Positions 33,576 through 44,618 are shown, counted from the first letter of the stretch. The stretch: DNA of 64,000 nt from Mycoplasma haemocanis str. Illinois (GCF_000238995.1 NC_016638.1:310001-374000); one strand, 5' to 3'. Notes: generated by a model not told the origin, from the sequence alone. Program-made: numbers and translations.

Positions 33576-33608
33576 ATACATGATTTTTTCTATTTAAAGT
33601 TATTGCAT

Positions 33609-34253
33609 TTAATCACTAGTAGATTCGGAACATCAAGTAGATGCATTTGTAAATATAGATTTTCTTTCTGTATTAAAGGGAAGAACAAGATTGGTAGAAC
33701 ATCATTCCTTAAGCTTCACATACCCATCATCCTCAGATGTTGAATTATTAATTCCCTCTATGTTTGCAGACGATAAAGAGCTCTTATGCTTTTTGAAAGA
33801 AGCTTTTCACTTTGTTTGATTTTCTGTAGCTTTATTACTCTCATCTACCAATGGAAGTCATCCATTGGAGGGATCTTTATCTTGAATTCTTAAAACACAT
33901 CATTTGGCAGCGTTATCAAAGTTATCACTTCCTTCTAGATAAGAAGAACACAGTTTCTCTAATGCTATCCTACCCTTCTCTCCATCATCGTCCTTAGTGA
34001 GGGGATTATTATTCTTTGTGTGCTTGTTTATTTCAGACAAAAAAATAGAATCGGATTTAAAAGTGTTGAAGATAGTCTTTCATTTATCTTGGGAATTCTT
34101 GCTTGTGCTTATTAGTTCATAACCTTTTTCTTTCAATTGTTGTTGAACTGTAGTTACTTTTCCTTTAAAAACTCCGAATGTATATGCAAGAGCTCCTGTT
34201 CCCACAGTTCCAGTTGCGGCAACCACTCCTAAAATAGGTTTTGAAATAGTCAT
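33609..34253 (-). CDS. T-group two-module membrane protein
   Basis: 214 residues. Membrane segment about 6-28 (PILGVVAATGTVGTGALAY). LKEKGYELISTSKNSQDKW, GRIALEKLCSSYLEGSDNF, AKWCVLRIQDKDPSNGWLPL, EWCSTNLVLPFN, STWCSEST. Closely matches 57395-58030 and the fragment at 63834. Divergent from 34311. Confidence 0.92.
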
Positions 34254-34310
34254 GAATGGTTAAGTAACTTAATCACATTTACGTGTAATTTATCAGAATC
34301 AGGCTGTTTT

Positions 34311-34919
34311 ATGATGGGAAGTAGATATTTGGTAACTGGTGCAGGAGCTTTAGGTGTTGCTGGATTAGGAGGTACTTCAGTTTATATGTATGGTTTTAGG
34401 GGAGATATTTTAGAGACTAAAGTTAGGAATTACTTTAAAGATCAAACTTACATGAAGACTCTTAATTCTTCTACACAAGAGGAATGAGTTAAGTTTAAGG
34501 AGTTTTATGCCCATTCTACAGATGAGAAACCTAAAGGTATAGATAAGGAGCAGATCGCTAAATGATGTGAAGATAAGTTGGCTTCTAGAGATGATTCTAG
34601 TTTTGAGTTAGTTAAGAAATGGTGTGTTATTGATAGTAGAGAGGTTCAAGTTAAGGCTATTTCTGAGGGCAGGAAGATTATTCCTGTAACTGGCGAGAAG
34701 GTTGATCAAGCTTGACAGTCTGCATGGAATAGGTATAGTTCCGGAGAAGCTGCTGCAAGATTAAGAATTCAGGATCCTACATTTGCAAGTGGATCGCAAT
34801 ATGATGGAGCAAGTGATTTGAAGCAATGATGTCAGTCTAAAGCTTCTAAGTCAATGTATGAATATTTGGGGGAGAGCTCTGGATATGAGAAGTATCATGC
34901 TTGATGTACTAAAGAATAA
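34311..34919 (+). CDS. V-group two-module membrane protein
   Basis: 202 residues, ATG-ATG start. Membrane segment about 5-27. YGFRGDILETKVRNYFKD, EEWVKFKEFYAHS, KWCEDKLASRDDSSFELVKKWCVIDSRE, QAWQSAWNRYSSG, QWCQSKASKSMYEYLG, AWCTKE. Nine Trp, most UGA. V paralogs: 60787, 62650, the pseudogene at 59078 and the mini-gene at 35621. Confidence 0.92.
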
Positions 34920-34954
34920 TGAATTTTAGGGCGTCATTGTTTGGTTGTTAATTA

Positions 34955-35563
34955 ATGGATAGTTCTTTAGCATTTAAAGTAGGGTTAGTTGTTTTAGGGG
35001 GAGCTGGGGCAGTTGGTGGAGGGATTGCCTTGAATAAAGGAATTTCTTCTAATTCTGGCGAAGTGATCTCCAAAGTTCTGGAGAAGTCTTTGATGAATTT
35101 TACGGATAGTAATCTTTCTGATAAATGGAATGCAAGAAAGACTAAATTGGGACAGTCTAAGGATGAGGATTTAGTTCTGTCATTAAAGAAGATTAAAGAT
35201 AAATCGAATTATACAGCTGATGATATTAAGAATTGATGCAGGGATAATGTGAATGGATTTTTGAATGATGATGGGGGAAGGAAGATGAAAAACGTATCCT
35301 CTTACTGCACATTTAATGTCAAAGATAAGATCACTAAACCTCTGGTTAATGGAAATTGAAATACCGCTAATGGGAAAGTAAAAACAGTTGAGGATAGATT
35401 GCTTTCTCCACCTCTTAGAACTGTAAAGGCAGAACTTAATAAAGGAAGTGGGGCTGATAGTGATGCTTTGAAGAAGTGGTGTAATTCCACATATGAACAG
35501 ATGTTTAAGGGAGAAAATGATACGTCTTTTGTGGAGGCTTCCTCCTATTGTACAACTCCTTAA
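34955..35563 (+). CDS. P-group two-module membrane protein
   Basis: 202 residues. Membrane segment about 6-27. VLEKSLMNFTDS, KWNARKTKLGQ, Trp94 (UGA)-Cys95 with Cys118 (SSYCTFNVKDKITK), Trp175-Cys176 with Cys199 (SSYCTTP). Very close to 61434-62051; both directly follow a V gene, so V-P is a duplicated unit. Confidence 0.92.
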
Positions 35564-35620
35564 TAGGAATTTCTATAGCAGTAGTTGGAGATAAGTATTG
35601 TTTTAAGGCTAAAGTAGCTT

Positions 35621-35791
35621 ATGGTTTTTAGTAAGTACTTAGTTTCCGGCACGGGAGCACTAGGTGTTGCCGGATTAGGAGGCACTTCTTTACAGAATTT
35701 ATGTAAATCTAATTCCTCTAAGTTAATGTATGAGTACTTAGGGGAGACTTTGGGATATGAGAAGTATCATTCTTGGTGCACTAAAGAATAA
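35621..35791 (+). CDS. V-group mini-gene with internal deletion
   Basis: 56 residues. The first 23 (KYLVSGTGALGVAGLGGTS) match the V membrane segment of 34311, then the frame jumps to the V C-terminus (LMYEYLGE, GYEKYHSWCTKE). About 145 residues are missing, yet the frame is open. At the join the usual WC reads LC (TTA for TGA). TAATG couples its stop to the start of the next gene. Confidence 0.75.
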   Translation: MVFSKYLVSGTGALGVAGLGGTSLQNLCKSNSSKLMYEYLGETLGYEKYHSWCTKE

Positions 35792-36387
35792 TGGCCATTA
35801 AACCCTCTATTTTGATTTTTTCTGCAGCAGCTGGAGTAAGTGTTCCTGCGGGAGGATATTTTCTCTTTAAAGGACTTAATAGTTCTAATAATAAAACTTT
35901 AAAAGATAAATTGTGAGAGTCTTTAATGCTGGCTTCTGATAGTTCAGATAAGTGAGATGAAAGAAAGAAAATTTTGGAATCTGCTTCTCCAGAATCCTTG
36001 GTAGAGGATTTAAGGAGAGTTAAAGAGAATAAATCTACGGAAGAATTGAAGTCCTGATGTTTATCTAATGCTTCTGTAAAGTTTACGGATGATAAAGATA
36101 GGAGATACTTGAACGTTAAGGCTTACTGCACTTACAAGGTAAAGGATAAATTAAGTAAAGCTGCTAGGGAACAAGGCGATAATGATTGAGCTACCGCTTC
36201 TAATAAAGTTAAGAATCCCGTATCCGGAGTAACTTTATCTGATGCCATGGAGAAAGTTAAAACTGAATTAACTAAAAATAACCCTAATAATGATGCTTTG
36301 AAGAATTGATGTAAGGATGTCCTAGATTCTATGTATGAGAATAATTCTAATTTTAGAGATGCTAATTCTTATTGTACTAAAGGTTAG
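35791..36387 (+). CDS. P-group two-module membrane protein
   Basis: 198 residues, start in TAATG overlapping the mini-gene stop. Membrane segment about 5-27. LKDKLWESLMLASDSSDKW, KSWCLSNASVKF, AYCTYKVKDKLSKA, NDWATASNKVKN, KNWCKDVLDSMYENNSNF, SYCTKG. Closest to 56282-56860 (EILDAMYENDSNF). Overlaps the convergent C gene by 4 bp. Confidence 0.9.
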
Positions 36388-37037
36388 GAAATAGAATTTG
36401 CAGAAGCCTTACTACATCACATATCTACCTTATTTATTGTCTCGTAGAAATTTTCACTGGTACTGTCACTTTCCGCCAAAGCTTTACACTTTTGCTTTAT
36501 CTCCTTTCTTTTCTCCTCTTCGGTGGATTTATTTTCATTAGATATCTTAGATTTTGCATCCACGCCCGCCCCTCAATGTTTATTTGCTAATTTATTTCAT
36601 AAAGTATCATCAGTAGAATCTCCCTCATCGTACTTTAATAAAGCGCCAGATGCAAATTTAGAACTAACGGTTATAGGAATTACGCATCATCTTCTCGCCT
36701 TCAAATAATCTTCCTCCGTTGCCTCTTCTTTTTCAATAAGATCTAGACAATTGCTATGAATTCCTATTACAGAATAATCCACATTTCTTTCCACTCCAGG
36801 AAATCTCTTTTCATCGTTAGCTTCAGATGCATAAGCAGATTTAACTTTGTCTCAACCTTCGGCATTCGGATCATTTAAATTCAATAATTTATATCCCTCT
36901 GACAACAATCTATCTTTTACGTTTATGAGACTTCTTTTAGGTTGAGAATTTATATTCTTGGCCAATAAGACTCCGCCCCCACAAACTCCACCAACTCCTC
37001 CCGCCAATGCCAAACACTTAGCAACTGTACCTGACAT
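36384..37037 (-). CDS. C-group two-module membrane protein
   Basis: 217 residues. Membrane segment about 5-26, with two cysteines (KCLALAGGVGGVC). RLLSEGYKLLNLNDPNAEGW (Trp62 is UGA), SNCLDLIEKE, RRWCVIPITVSSKF, IKQKCKALAESD, MWCSKAS. Third C gene, without B or D neighbours. Confidence 0.9.
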
Positions 37038-37430
37038 TTATTGTGGATCGTTACCTCAAACTTTTTGATCAGCGCTTGAGTAGTTTCATTTATCTCCCGT
37101 CTTGGTTACATAAACTTTCCCATTAATGGATTTTTTACCTCCAGTACCTTGACAAGCATTTTCCACATCTTCTCAAAACTGCTTATTGGTTGTGCTCGCC
37201 TTTTGGTCTTTAGCCTTTTCATTCCGTCAATCAATAGATGAAAACTTAGGACTACTTGATTTATCGGTGACTTGAAAAACTCTGCAAGAGGATTTTTTAT
37301 CTTCTGGAGTATTATTTTTATCTGTCTTTGTATCTTGTTCCCTCTGAGATAGTGCAGAAACTCCCACAATACCAAGTGCTGTAGCAGAGGCCACAGTTGC
37401 ACCCACTAAAAGAAATTTAGGCCCTAACAA
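37038..37430 (-). CDS. S-group short membrane protein
   Basis: 130 residues from TTG 37430; the only upstream codons before a stop are Thr and Leu, so TTG is the best start. Membrane segment about 5-26. SSCRVFQVTDKS, Trp68 (UGA), NACQGTGGKKSINGKVYVT, KWNYSSADQKVW. Clear S order with DQ at the end. Directly abuts the C gene downstream. Confidence 0.85.
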
Positions 37431-37436
37431 TGTTAA

Positions 37437-38063
37437 TTATTGATTATTCAACTTAAGTCCCTTCGCATCCTTAACACACCAAGTTAATGCTTCCTCTATT
37501 AATCTGTCGTAATTCTCCTCTGTTGAGTCCTTTTCCAATAATTTTTTACATTCATTTCTTAATGTTTTTCACTCATCTCCATTGCTTCCTGTCAAGGAAC
37601 TTAAACCTTCAATTCTCTTGTTGGAATTAGCTTCCACCAAATATTTGGCTTTTAAATTCTCCCAATCCACCTTATCTTCCTCTTTATCAGAATCGTTTTT
37701 CAAGATAACCTTTCCCTTTAATTCGGGCGAGGAAGAAATCGATTTGGGAATTACACAAAATCTTCTAAATTTCTTATAATCGGAATCACTATCATGCTCT
37801 TTCTTGGAGATATCTCTACACATGGACAATAAATCAGAAGTAGACAGACTCTTACTTGTATTCTCCGGAAGTTTCTTGTAAGATTCCATAACCTTATTTA
37901 ATATTTCCTGTTTAGATTTAGAAGTAAGTAACTCAAATCCTTCTTCTCTCAATCGTTGAGCAACATTTTTGGTGGTTGTTCTAGGTTTAATAACATAGTA
38001 AGTTATTGTCGTTCCGCTCCCCGCAGTTACTACCCCTACTAAAGCTAATCCTTTTAAATTCAT
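37437..38063 (-). CDS. A-group two-module membrane protein, diverged
   Basis: 208 residues. Hydrophobic about 4-25 (LKGLALVGVVTAGSGTTIT). RLREEGFELLTSKSKQE, MCRDISKKEHD, RRFCVIPKSISSSPEL (Phe in place of Trp), NECKKLLEKDS, TWCVKDAKGL. First gene of a three-gene minus run; 44 bp from the divergent S gene. Confidence 0.88.
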
Positions 38064-38107
38064 ATTTCGTTCTTTATTCTTTTGGAAGATTAAATATATT
38101 TTTTTGA

Positions 38108-38641
38108 ATGCCTAAATTTGGAAGTAAGTTTCGATATTTATTTGCAATTTCCACGATAGTTACAACAGTAACTGTATCGGTAGGATCTTTTATGATTCCA
38201 TCTGCAAGTGATAAAAAAGTTGGGTCTCTGGTTGAGGAAATGAGGTCTCTTTTAGAGCAGGAGGAGAAAATGGAAGAGGAGTTCATGAGACATACTTCTT
38301 ATCCGTCTAAAGCCACTCCCAGGGATATCGAAAATATAGATAAAGTTACGGCATTCGAAAGAGCTAATGGATTTTGTCATATTTATTTCATATATGCGGA
38401 ATCAAATGGGAGTCACTATAGAGTTAATGATGAATTTTGAATTAATGAGGAGATACGGCAGACAGGTAGAGATTTTCTAGAAGAATTTACAACGGTATTA
38501 GAAGTTCCTGATTTGGATTCTATTTGTAGAAAATCAGGATATTCTGGAAAAGTATTAGTTAAAAATCGGGGAGATAAGAAGTGAATTTATTCCGCCGCAG
38601 ATCAAAGTAAAGAGGTCTTTGCTAAGTGATTTAAACAGTAG
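38108..38641 (+). CDS. S-group protein with coiled-coil linker
   Basis: 177 residues. Membrane segment about 10-31, charged helix VEEMRSLLEQEEKMEEEF, then FCHIYFIYAESNGSHYRV, Trp112 (UGA), ICRKSGYSGKVLVKN, KWIYSAADQSKEVF. Same subgroup as 1-322 and 17992. Each of the three has a minus-strand two-module gene overlapping or just behind its 3' end. Confidence 0.9.
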
Positions 38642-39290
38642 AATTCTTAGTAGTACATCATCTTTTTACACCTTCTAGGCTATTCAAGTAATTCTGATCA
38701 TTAAAAGGAGCCTCTAAAGCTGATTTACATCCATTTTTAAGCTTGTTTAAATGGGAAGTGTTATCTTTACTATCTCCAGTGTCCAAAGATACAGAATGTA
38801 TCTTTTTGGTATTTTCAGTCTTCTTATATTCATCAAAATTAGCCTTCCATTTTTCATCTTGTCCGCTTTGAGGTATAGGTGAATAACCTTCCTCTATTAG
38901 TTGATCTTGAATCTCTGTTGTTCTAGTACATCATTGAACAAAATTCTTGTATCTAGGATCATTCTCATTTGAAATCTTAACTTTTGACTCTTTTAAGCAT
39001 TTGTCTTTAAAGACAGAAGATAAGCCATCATTATCTGTCTTTTTCCATCCCTCCAAACCCCAAGAGTCCCGATCATTATCCTTATTAGCTTCCTTGTACT
39101 TAGTTCACGCTTTACTTCATCTATCACTTTCCTCTTGTAAGATCATTTTGGTGGCTTTATTTTTGGATATTAAATCCTTTATGGAGGATTTTTGGGGAGT
39201 CAGTATTCCTGAATAATAAAAACCCCCTGCTCCAACTCCTAGAGATCCAGCTGATATGACTGCGATTTTCGCAATTGTTGCTCCTTCCAC
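38631..39290 (-). CDS. E-group two-module membrane protein
   Basis: 219 residues, GTG start inside TAGTG with the upstream stop. Membrane segment about 7-27. SKAWTKYKEANKD, DSWGLEGWKK, FKDKCLKESK, YKNFVQWCTRTTEIQDQL, KLKNGCKSALEAPF, KRWCTTKN. E order throughout. Overlaps the convergent S gene by 11 bp. Confidence 0.88.
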
Positions 39291-39901
39291 TACGATTTAA
39301 TACCTTCTACTACACATCAATCTTTGGATACCTCTAAGTTAGTGTCATAATCGTTGCTTCAAGGATCTTGGGAAAAGAATGATTTGCACTTATCCCTAAG
39401 AGCTTTTCATTTATCCGAACCAACTAATGACAAATCCTTAATCCCCTTATTTCCGTCGTTTTCATATTGTCTACTTATAGTTTCCCATTTAGATTTATCT
39501 CCCTTCTCTTCTGTATCATCATTTGTTTTAAGGGGATTTAAAGATAGATCATATAGCCTTTCAGAAATATTCCTAGGCACTACACATCACTTCCGTGCTT
39601 TATTAAATAGGGAATCATCTCCATCCCCGTCAAGTATTGATTTACAACTTTCCTTTAGATCATTCAATTGAACTTCACCATTACCATCTATAAATCGTTT
39701 CCCCTGAGTATCTTTAGCTTTGTTGTAGGCCTCCAACACAGTAGTTCATTCAGAATCTTTTGAAAAATCTAGAATTTTGTATTTTTCCTTTTCTAGTCTA
39801 TTTCTAAGTATTCTTTTATTGGATTTAAATAGGTATTTGGAGCCAAGAACTCCGCCCACAGTTAATCCCCCTACCGCTCCAATTCCCAGTAGGATTTGCA
39901 T
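39290..39901 (-). CDS. A-group two-module membrane protein
   Basis: 203 residues. Membrane segment about 3-27 (ILLGIGAVGGLTVGGVL). RLEKEKYKILDFSKDSEW, ESCKSILDGD, RKWCVVPRNISERLYDL, DKCKSFFSQDPW, DWCVVEG. Closest to 18494 (NIS-x-RL). TAG overlaps the GTG of the E gene downstream. Confidence 0.9.
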
Positions 39902-39915
39902 GAAATTCACCCTGC

Positions 39916-40548
39916 CTATTGATTCTTCTTACAATAAAGTTCTTGTTGTTTAAATTCCTTGGATTGGGGGCCTCAATAAACATGTTCTTTTACTTTTTCA
40001 CACCACTTCTTCAATTCCTCTCTATGTGTGTTCTCGTAATTACTTAATGAAGAGATCTTAGTTTTTAAATCGTTCAATTCTTTGTCCAACATTCCATTAT
40101 TTCCATAGTCATGAGACTTTAATGTAGTAAGGGATGAATCCCATTTGCTGCTGCTATTGGCCTCATCATTCCAAGCGATCTTGCTTACGTCTTTGTTGTT
40201 CTTGACGCAATACTTTTCAAAATCTTTAACATAATCGACCTTTATCTCTTCTTCGTACATGGCAACACAAACCCTCTTCATTAACTCTTTAGCCCCGCTT
40301 TCCTTACTAGACTCTTTACTATCCCGAAGGGCTTGTAATAATTGGGGATGTTTAGGTTCTGGATTGGCTGCTTTCAGTAATGAAAATTTGGAATCTCATA
40401 AGTTATCTGTGTCGGTTATCAATGCATGAGAGTATCTATCTTTAAATTTAGCTTTTGGAGTTTTAAGTTCTTTTAACAAAAAGAATCCTCCCGTTCCAGC
40501 TGCCCCAACACCCAGCGTGCCGATTGCAGAAAAAGCAAGTTTACCCAT
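39916..40548 (-). CDS. N-group two-module membrane protein
   Basis: 210 residues. Membrane segment about 4-26. KDRYSHALITDTDNLW, KRVCVAMYEEE, FEKYCVKNNKDVS, KKWCEKVKEHVYWGP, ELYCKKNQ. Closest to 41114, with which it alternates with R genes (N-R-N-R at 39916-42348). Confidence 0.9.
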
Positions 40549-40550
40549 GA

Positions 40551-41111
40551 TTAGGCAGATTTAGTACATTTATCCTTAAAGTTGTTATAGAAATCCCCAG
40601 CTACATAAGTCTTGTAGGATCGTGATTCACACCACTGTTTTAATTTACTTCCTTCCACATCTTTAGAAGCCTCTCCTGCGAATGAATCTACTTCAGACTT
40701 AATGGAGCTATCTAGTTGAGAATATTTAGACTTCAAAGCAGTTTCAGTTGTTTCTAACGCTAATTTATCCTTGGCTAATTGGTCTTGTATTGAGGAATAG
40801 TTTACACATCATTTCTTAGCCCTTTTTAAAAATGACTTCTTATCGGTACTTTCTAACTTCTCGATACATCATTGCTTAATTACATCGGCATTTACAACTC
40901 CTTCCCCTATCTTTAATTCCTGATTGACTTCTAAAGCGTAGGTTTTAGCGACTTTATTTCAATCGGTTGTTAGTGAGTATTTCTCTGCTATTAATATTTC
41001 TTTTATAGTTGGAAGATTACTCTGAGAATATGTATATATGACGTAACCACCTAAACCTGTTCCTCCTATTCCAGTTAAAGATAGTCCAACTTTAGTTAGT
41101 AGAGAAGACAT
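40551..41111 (-). CDS. R-group two-module membrane protein
   Basis: 186 residues, short for the set. Membrane segment about 5-29. TDWNKVAKTYALEVNQEL, KQWCIEKLESTDKKSF, KKWCVNYSSIQDQLAKDKLAL, LKSKYSQLDSSIKSEV, KQWCESRSYKTYVAG, DKCTKSA. The KVAKTYALEVN stretch recurs in 43344. Confidence 0.9.
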
Positions 41112-41113
41112 GA

Positions 41114-41743
41114 TTATGCTTTTCTGCAGTATTTCTCTTGTTGCTTAAATTCTTTAGATTCAGCACCTTCAAAGATATTTTCTTTCACCAACTCACATCA
41201 TCCTTTTAACTTATTCCTAAAGTTGTCATCGTAGGGAGTGCTCTTCGTGGATAGTTCAGTTTTTAGGGAAAGTAGCTGGCTATCTAATTCTCCGTATTGT
41301 TGGGTGTCATGGTTCTTTAGAGCATCCAGAGAAGAGTTTCATGATGAATTATTTTTATCATCTGAATTTCAATTCCCGCTACCCGCCTCTTTATTGGTTT
41401 TAGAACAGTACTTTTTGAAATCATCTAGGTACTTAGAGTTCTTAATGGATTCTTTGTAAATTAGAAAACATCCATCCTTTAGAAGTTGGGTAGCCTCCGC
41501 ATCCTTATTGTTTTCCTTTCCTTTCTGTGCAGCTTCCATCAACTTAAAATGGGAGGAAACTCCCGATTTTAAGGAGGTAAGTTTAGATCCTCAAAGATTG
41601 GAATCGTTAGTGAGTAATGCGTGTTTATATCTTTGCGCAAAAGAGGTTTGTGTATTCTCCTTATTTTTAAGGAACATAAATCCTCCAAATCCTGCTACGC
41701 TTGTTCCAGCGACTCCAACAACAGAAACAGCCAGTTTATTCAT
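41114..41743 (-). CDS. N-group two-module membrane protein
   Basis: 209 residues. Membrane segment about 4-27. QRYKHALLTNDSNLW, KDGCFLIYKES, FKKYCSKTNKEAG, KGWCELVKENIFEG, EKYCRKA. Pairs with 39916 in sequence and with the R gene at 41743 in position; ATG shares a base with that gene's stop. Confidence 0.9.
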
Positions 41744-42348
41744 TATTGTCTAGGAGCTTCTTTGGTACAGTGATTTTTAAATTTCTGGTACAACTCATTC
41801 GAGTCATCTGAGTAAGATAAGTCAGACTTAGATTTACACCATTGTTTTAACTTTTCTCCGTTTGAGTTGCCACCGGACGTGCTTGTTGTGATGTTATCCA
41901 CCTCCCCCTTAAGATCACCTAAGGAAGAGTATTTTGTTTGTAGAGTGCTAGCCTCAGTCTCTAAAGTTACTCCATCTACTTTCAATTTGTCTTCAAATGT
42001 TGAATAAATAACGCACCACTTCTTGGCCTTTTTAAATATGGATTCCTGATATTGACTTTCTAGATTGGAAGAACACCAATTCTTGATTACGTCGTACGAT
42101 GTAACTTGTCCTTCTTGTATTTTTAAATCTTCCTTAGCTTCTAATTTGTAGGTCTTTAATACCTTTTCTCACGCTTTCTCCTGCTCTCCAGATTCTAAGG
42201 AAAAAGTTAATTTGTACTTCTTGGACAGGAGAGCTGTCTTTACAGTATTTTTCTTGGAATTTATGTGGGACGATATTGCTAAACCCCCTAGACCTGCACT
42301 TCCAACTCCGACAGAAACCACCCCTATTTTTAGTAATGTGGAGGACAT
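41743..42348 (-). CDS. R-group two-module membrane protein
   Basis: 201 residues. Membrane segment about 5-28. YKLTFSLESGEQEKAW, KNWCSSNLESQYQES, KKWCVIYSTFEDKLKVDGVTL, LQTKYSSLGDLKGEV, KQWCKSKSDLSYS, NHCTKEAPRQ. Near-identical DNA to 43344 around 41970-42020, spanning the CVIYSTFEDKLK codons: a recent copy or conversion. Confidence 0.9.
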
Positions 42349-42422
42349 GTTTAACGGTTAAGAATTTTTGGATTCTATTTGTTCAATAAAATAGAAAGTT
42401 TCTTTTTCGGTGGGGGGTGGAT

Positions 42423-43332
42423 ATGGGGCAAGGTTGATTTTCTCTTAATTTAAAGACAAGTTTATTAGTAGGAGCAGCATCGATATCTGCCGCAGGAACA
42501 ACATCCATCATCTTCTTTGATTCTAGTAAAGGCGTTTTAAAGGCGTTTTAAAGGCGTTTTAAAGGCGGTTAAAGAATCTACGGATCCGGTTTTAGATCCA
42601 TTTAGGAGTGGCGTTTCTAATCTACTAACTCAACTGGATAATTTCTCTAAGCACAGTTACAACAAAGGTATAGATGCCAAAGATTGGATAACAAGTAACT
42701 TTAATAAATCCAAAATTTATTCCGGTGGCAAAAATATCTATGGCTACTTAAAAGAGTGATCTGAATCAATATATAGCTTTTCCAAAGATTTTAAAGAGAC
42801 TGCTACTGATTTCTTTAAGAATTGAGACAACAATAGGGAAACTATGCATGTGATTTTTAAAGCATTAGGGAATTCTTTCTCTCTGATTGGAGGCTTGATA
42901 GGCTCTATGAAGTCAGAAGGAGAATCGACGATGAAGATGTTGTTTGATGCTATTAAGCATCCCAAATTCAAGGACTTTATGTCTGAGTTGTCAACTATGT
43001 TATCTAAGAATCCTAATCTGATGCCTTCCATACAAAAAGATGATGTAACTGATATTTTGTCAGCTTTTCGACAGGATGCAGATACTGTTCACGGTATTTT
43101 GCAAGAATTAAATAAGAAGCAGGAAGGAGAAGTAACTCGGGAGGTACTATTAAATGCTCTTAAATTACAGTCCCTAATGGGCAAGGCTAATGCTTTGGCC
43201 GCTAGAGCTAAAAGCGCCATAGCTTCTGGAAATAAAGAAGGTGTTACTGAACTGATGGATGAGATTAAGAAGATTGCTAAACAGCTGAATGATGTAATAG
43301 AGGCTAATAAAGCCCAGGAACAATCTGACTAA
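42423..43332 (+). pseudogene. L-group gene interrupted by an 11-bp tandem repeat
   Basis: ATG 42423 opens a frame (MGQGWFSLNLKTSLLVGAAS) that stops at TAA 42549-42551 inside three copies of GGCGTTTTAAA. The rest (42553-43332) is open in another frame and aligns with 44619 and 45582 to their ends. With one repeat copy the reading would be SKGVLKAVKESTDPVLDP, fitting both paralogs. Either a broken gene or a switched-off state. No cysteines; helical. Confidence 0.85.
42531..42563 (+). repeat. 11-bp tandem repeat, 3 copies
   Basis: Unit GGCGTTTTAAA at 42531-42541, 42542-42552 and 42553-42563, followed by GGCGGTTAAAG, the likely original continuation. Eleven is not a multiple of three; the second copy brings TAA into frame, so any number above one truncates the protein. 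Confidence 0.97.
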
Positions 43333-43343
43333 GACTCTTTTTG

Positions 43344-43940
43344 CTAAGAATTTGTTTTAGAACAATATTTCTTAAATTTCTCGTATAGGTGGTTGATAGA
43401 TTCGATGTGTGAAGAATTGGCTTTAGTTTCGCACCACTTCTTTAATTTTTCTCCATTAGCGTTGCTTCCACTCTCACTTGCTTGTACTTTATCTATTTCT
43501 TCTTTAAGATCCTCCAGGGAGGAATACTTTCCATTTAGGGTACTCACATCAGTTTCTAAAGTTACTCCATCTGCCTTTAATTTGTCTTCAAATGTTGAAT
43601 AAATAACACACCACTTCTCCGTTTTCTTTAGAAGGGAATAGTCATCCTTACTTTCTATACTTTGAATGCATCAATCTCTTATGTCGTCAGAACTTAAATC
43701 TCCAATACTTATTCTTGTTTCCTCATTCACCTCTAGAGCATAAGTTTTTGCAACTTTTGTTCAAGCCGCCTGTCGTTCATTTTCAGGAAGTTCAGAAGTC
43801 AATTTATGCCCCTTGGATTTAAGAATAGTCTTGATGATATCTTTTCTTGACTTTAAATGGGAAGATAGCGCTCATCCTCCTAATCCTACACCTCCAGCCC
43901 CCACCGTGGTCATTCCGACTTTTAACAACGTAGAAGGCAT
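43344..43940 (-). CDS. R-group two-module membrane protein
   Basis: 198 residues. Membrane segment about 5-28 (LLKVGMTTVGAGGVGLGGW). WTKVAKTYALEVNEE, DWCIQSIESKDDYSL, EKWCVIYSTFEDKLKADGVTL, LNGKYSSLEDLKEE, KKWCETKANSSH, KYCSKTNS. Separated from its near twin at 41743 by the plus-strand L gene. ATG 5 bp from the upstream stop. Confidence 0.9.
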
Positions 43941-43945
43941 ATTAA

Positions 43946-44551
43946 TTATTTAAAGGAAGACTCTGAAGTCAGACAGAATTCTTGTGCATTATTGATACTC
44001 TCTGTTTTGTGAGGATGATAGGTTTCCGCTAATGTCAATTTACATCAAGTTAATAGATCCGAAAAGTTAATTCCTTGTTTTAGGATTCCGGCCTTAACGA
44101 TTGATTCTTGATGTTTTTGAAATACTATCTCTTTATTTTCCTTCACGTCATCTATAGCTTGAATATTGTCTTTTTCCAGAAGAAAGGACTTGATATCCAT
44201 GGTACAGAAACTTTTAATGTTATTAAAGAGGTTTATATTGTTGGAAGAATGACTTTTATAAAGGCTTTGATAGCACCATTTCTTTAGAAAGTAGGTTCCT
44301 TCATTATTTGAAGAGTTGGAATGGATTTCCGGAATTATCTTTATTAATTCTTCTTTGTGGCTCAGAAATCTCTCCTTTCATCTAGTGAACTGCTTTTTCT
44401 TTACTTCAAATAAAGATTTGTAACCTTGTGATTCTAGTTGAGCTTTATTGGTCGGATATTTAAAGACACTTTCCACAGTTTTGAATCCTATTCCAGAAAC
44501 TACTGCAACCGTTGCCGATGTTGTGATTGATTTCGCTATACCTGAACTCAT
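43946..44551 (-). CDS. Two-module membrane protein, singleton
   Basis: 201 residues. Hydrophobic about 8-24 (SITTSATVAVVSGIGF). QLESQGYKSLFEVKKKQFTRW, KKWCYQSLYKSHSSN, KSFCTMDIKSFLLEKDN, TWCKLTLAETYHPH, EFCLTSESS. Standard two-pair layout but no close paralog in the window. Divergent from the L gene at 44619 by 67 bp. Confidence 0.88.
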
Positions 44552-44618
44552 TAATGTTCAACGTTGAAAAAAGACTTACTATAGATATATGATAATTTTC
44601 TAAATTCAAACTCTCCGT

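Noticed and set aside
43393..43602. Plus-strand frame inside 43344-43940
   Set aside because: Antisense to a conserved R gene; its sequence follows from the sense codons.
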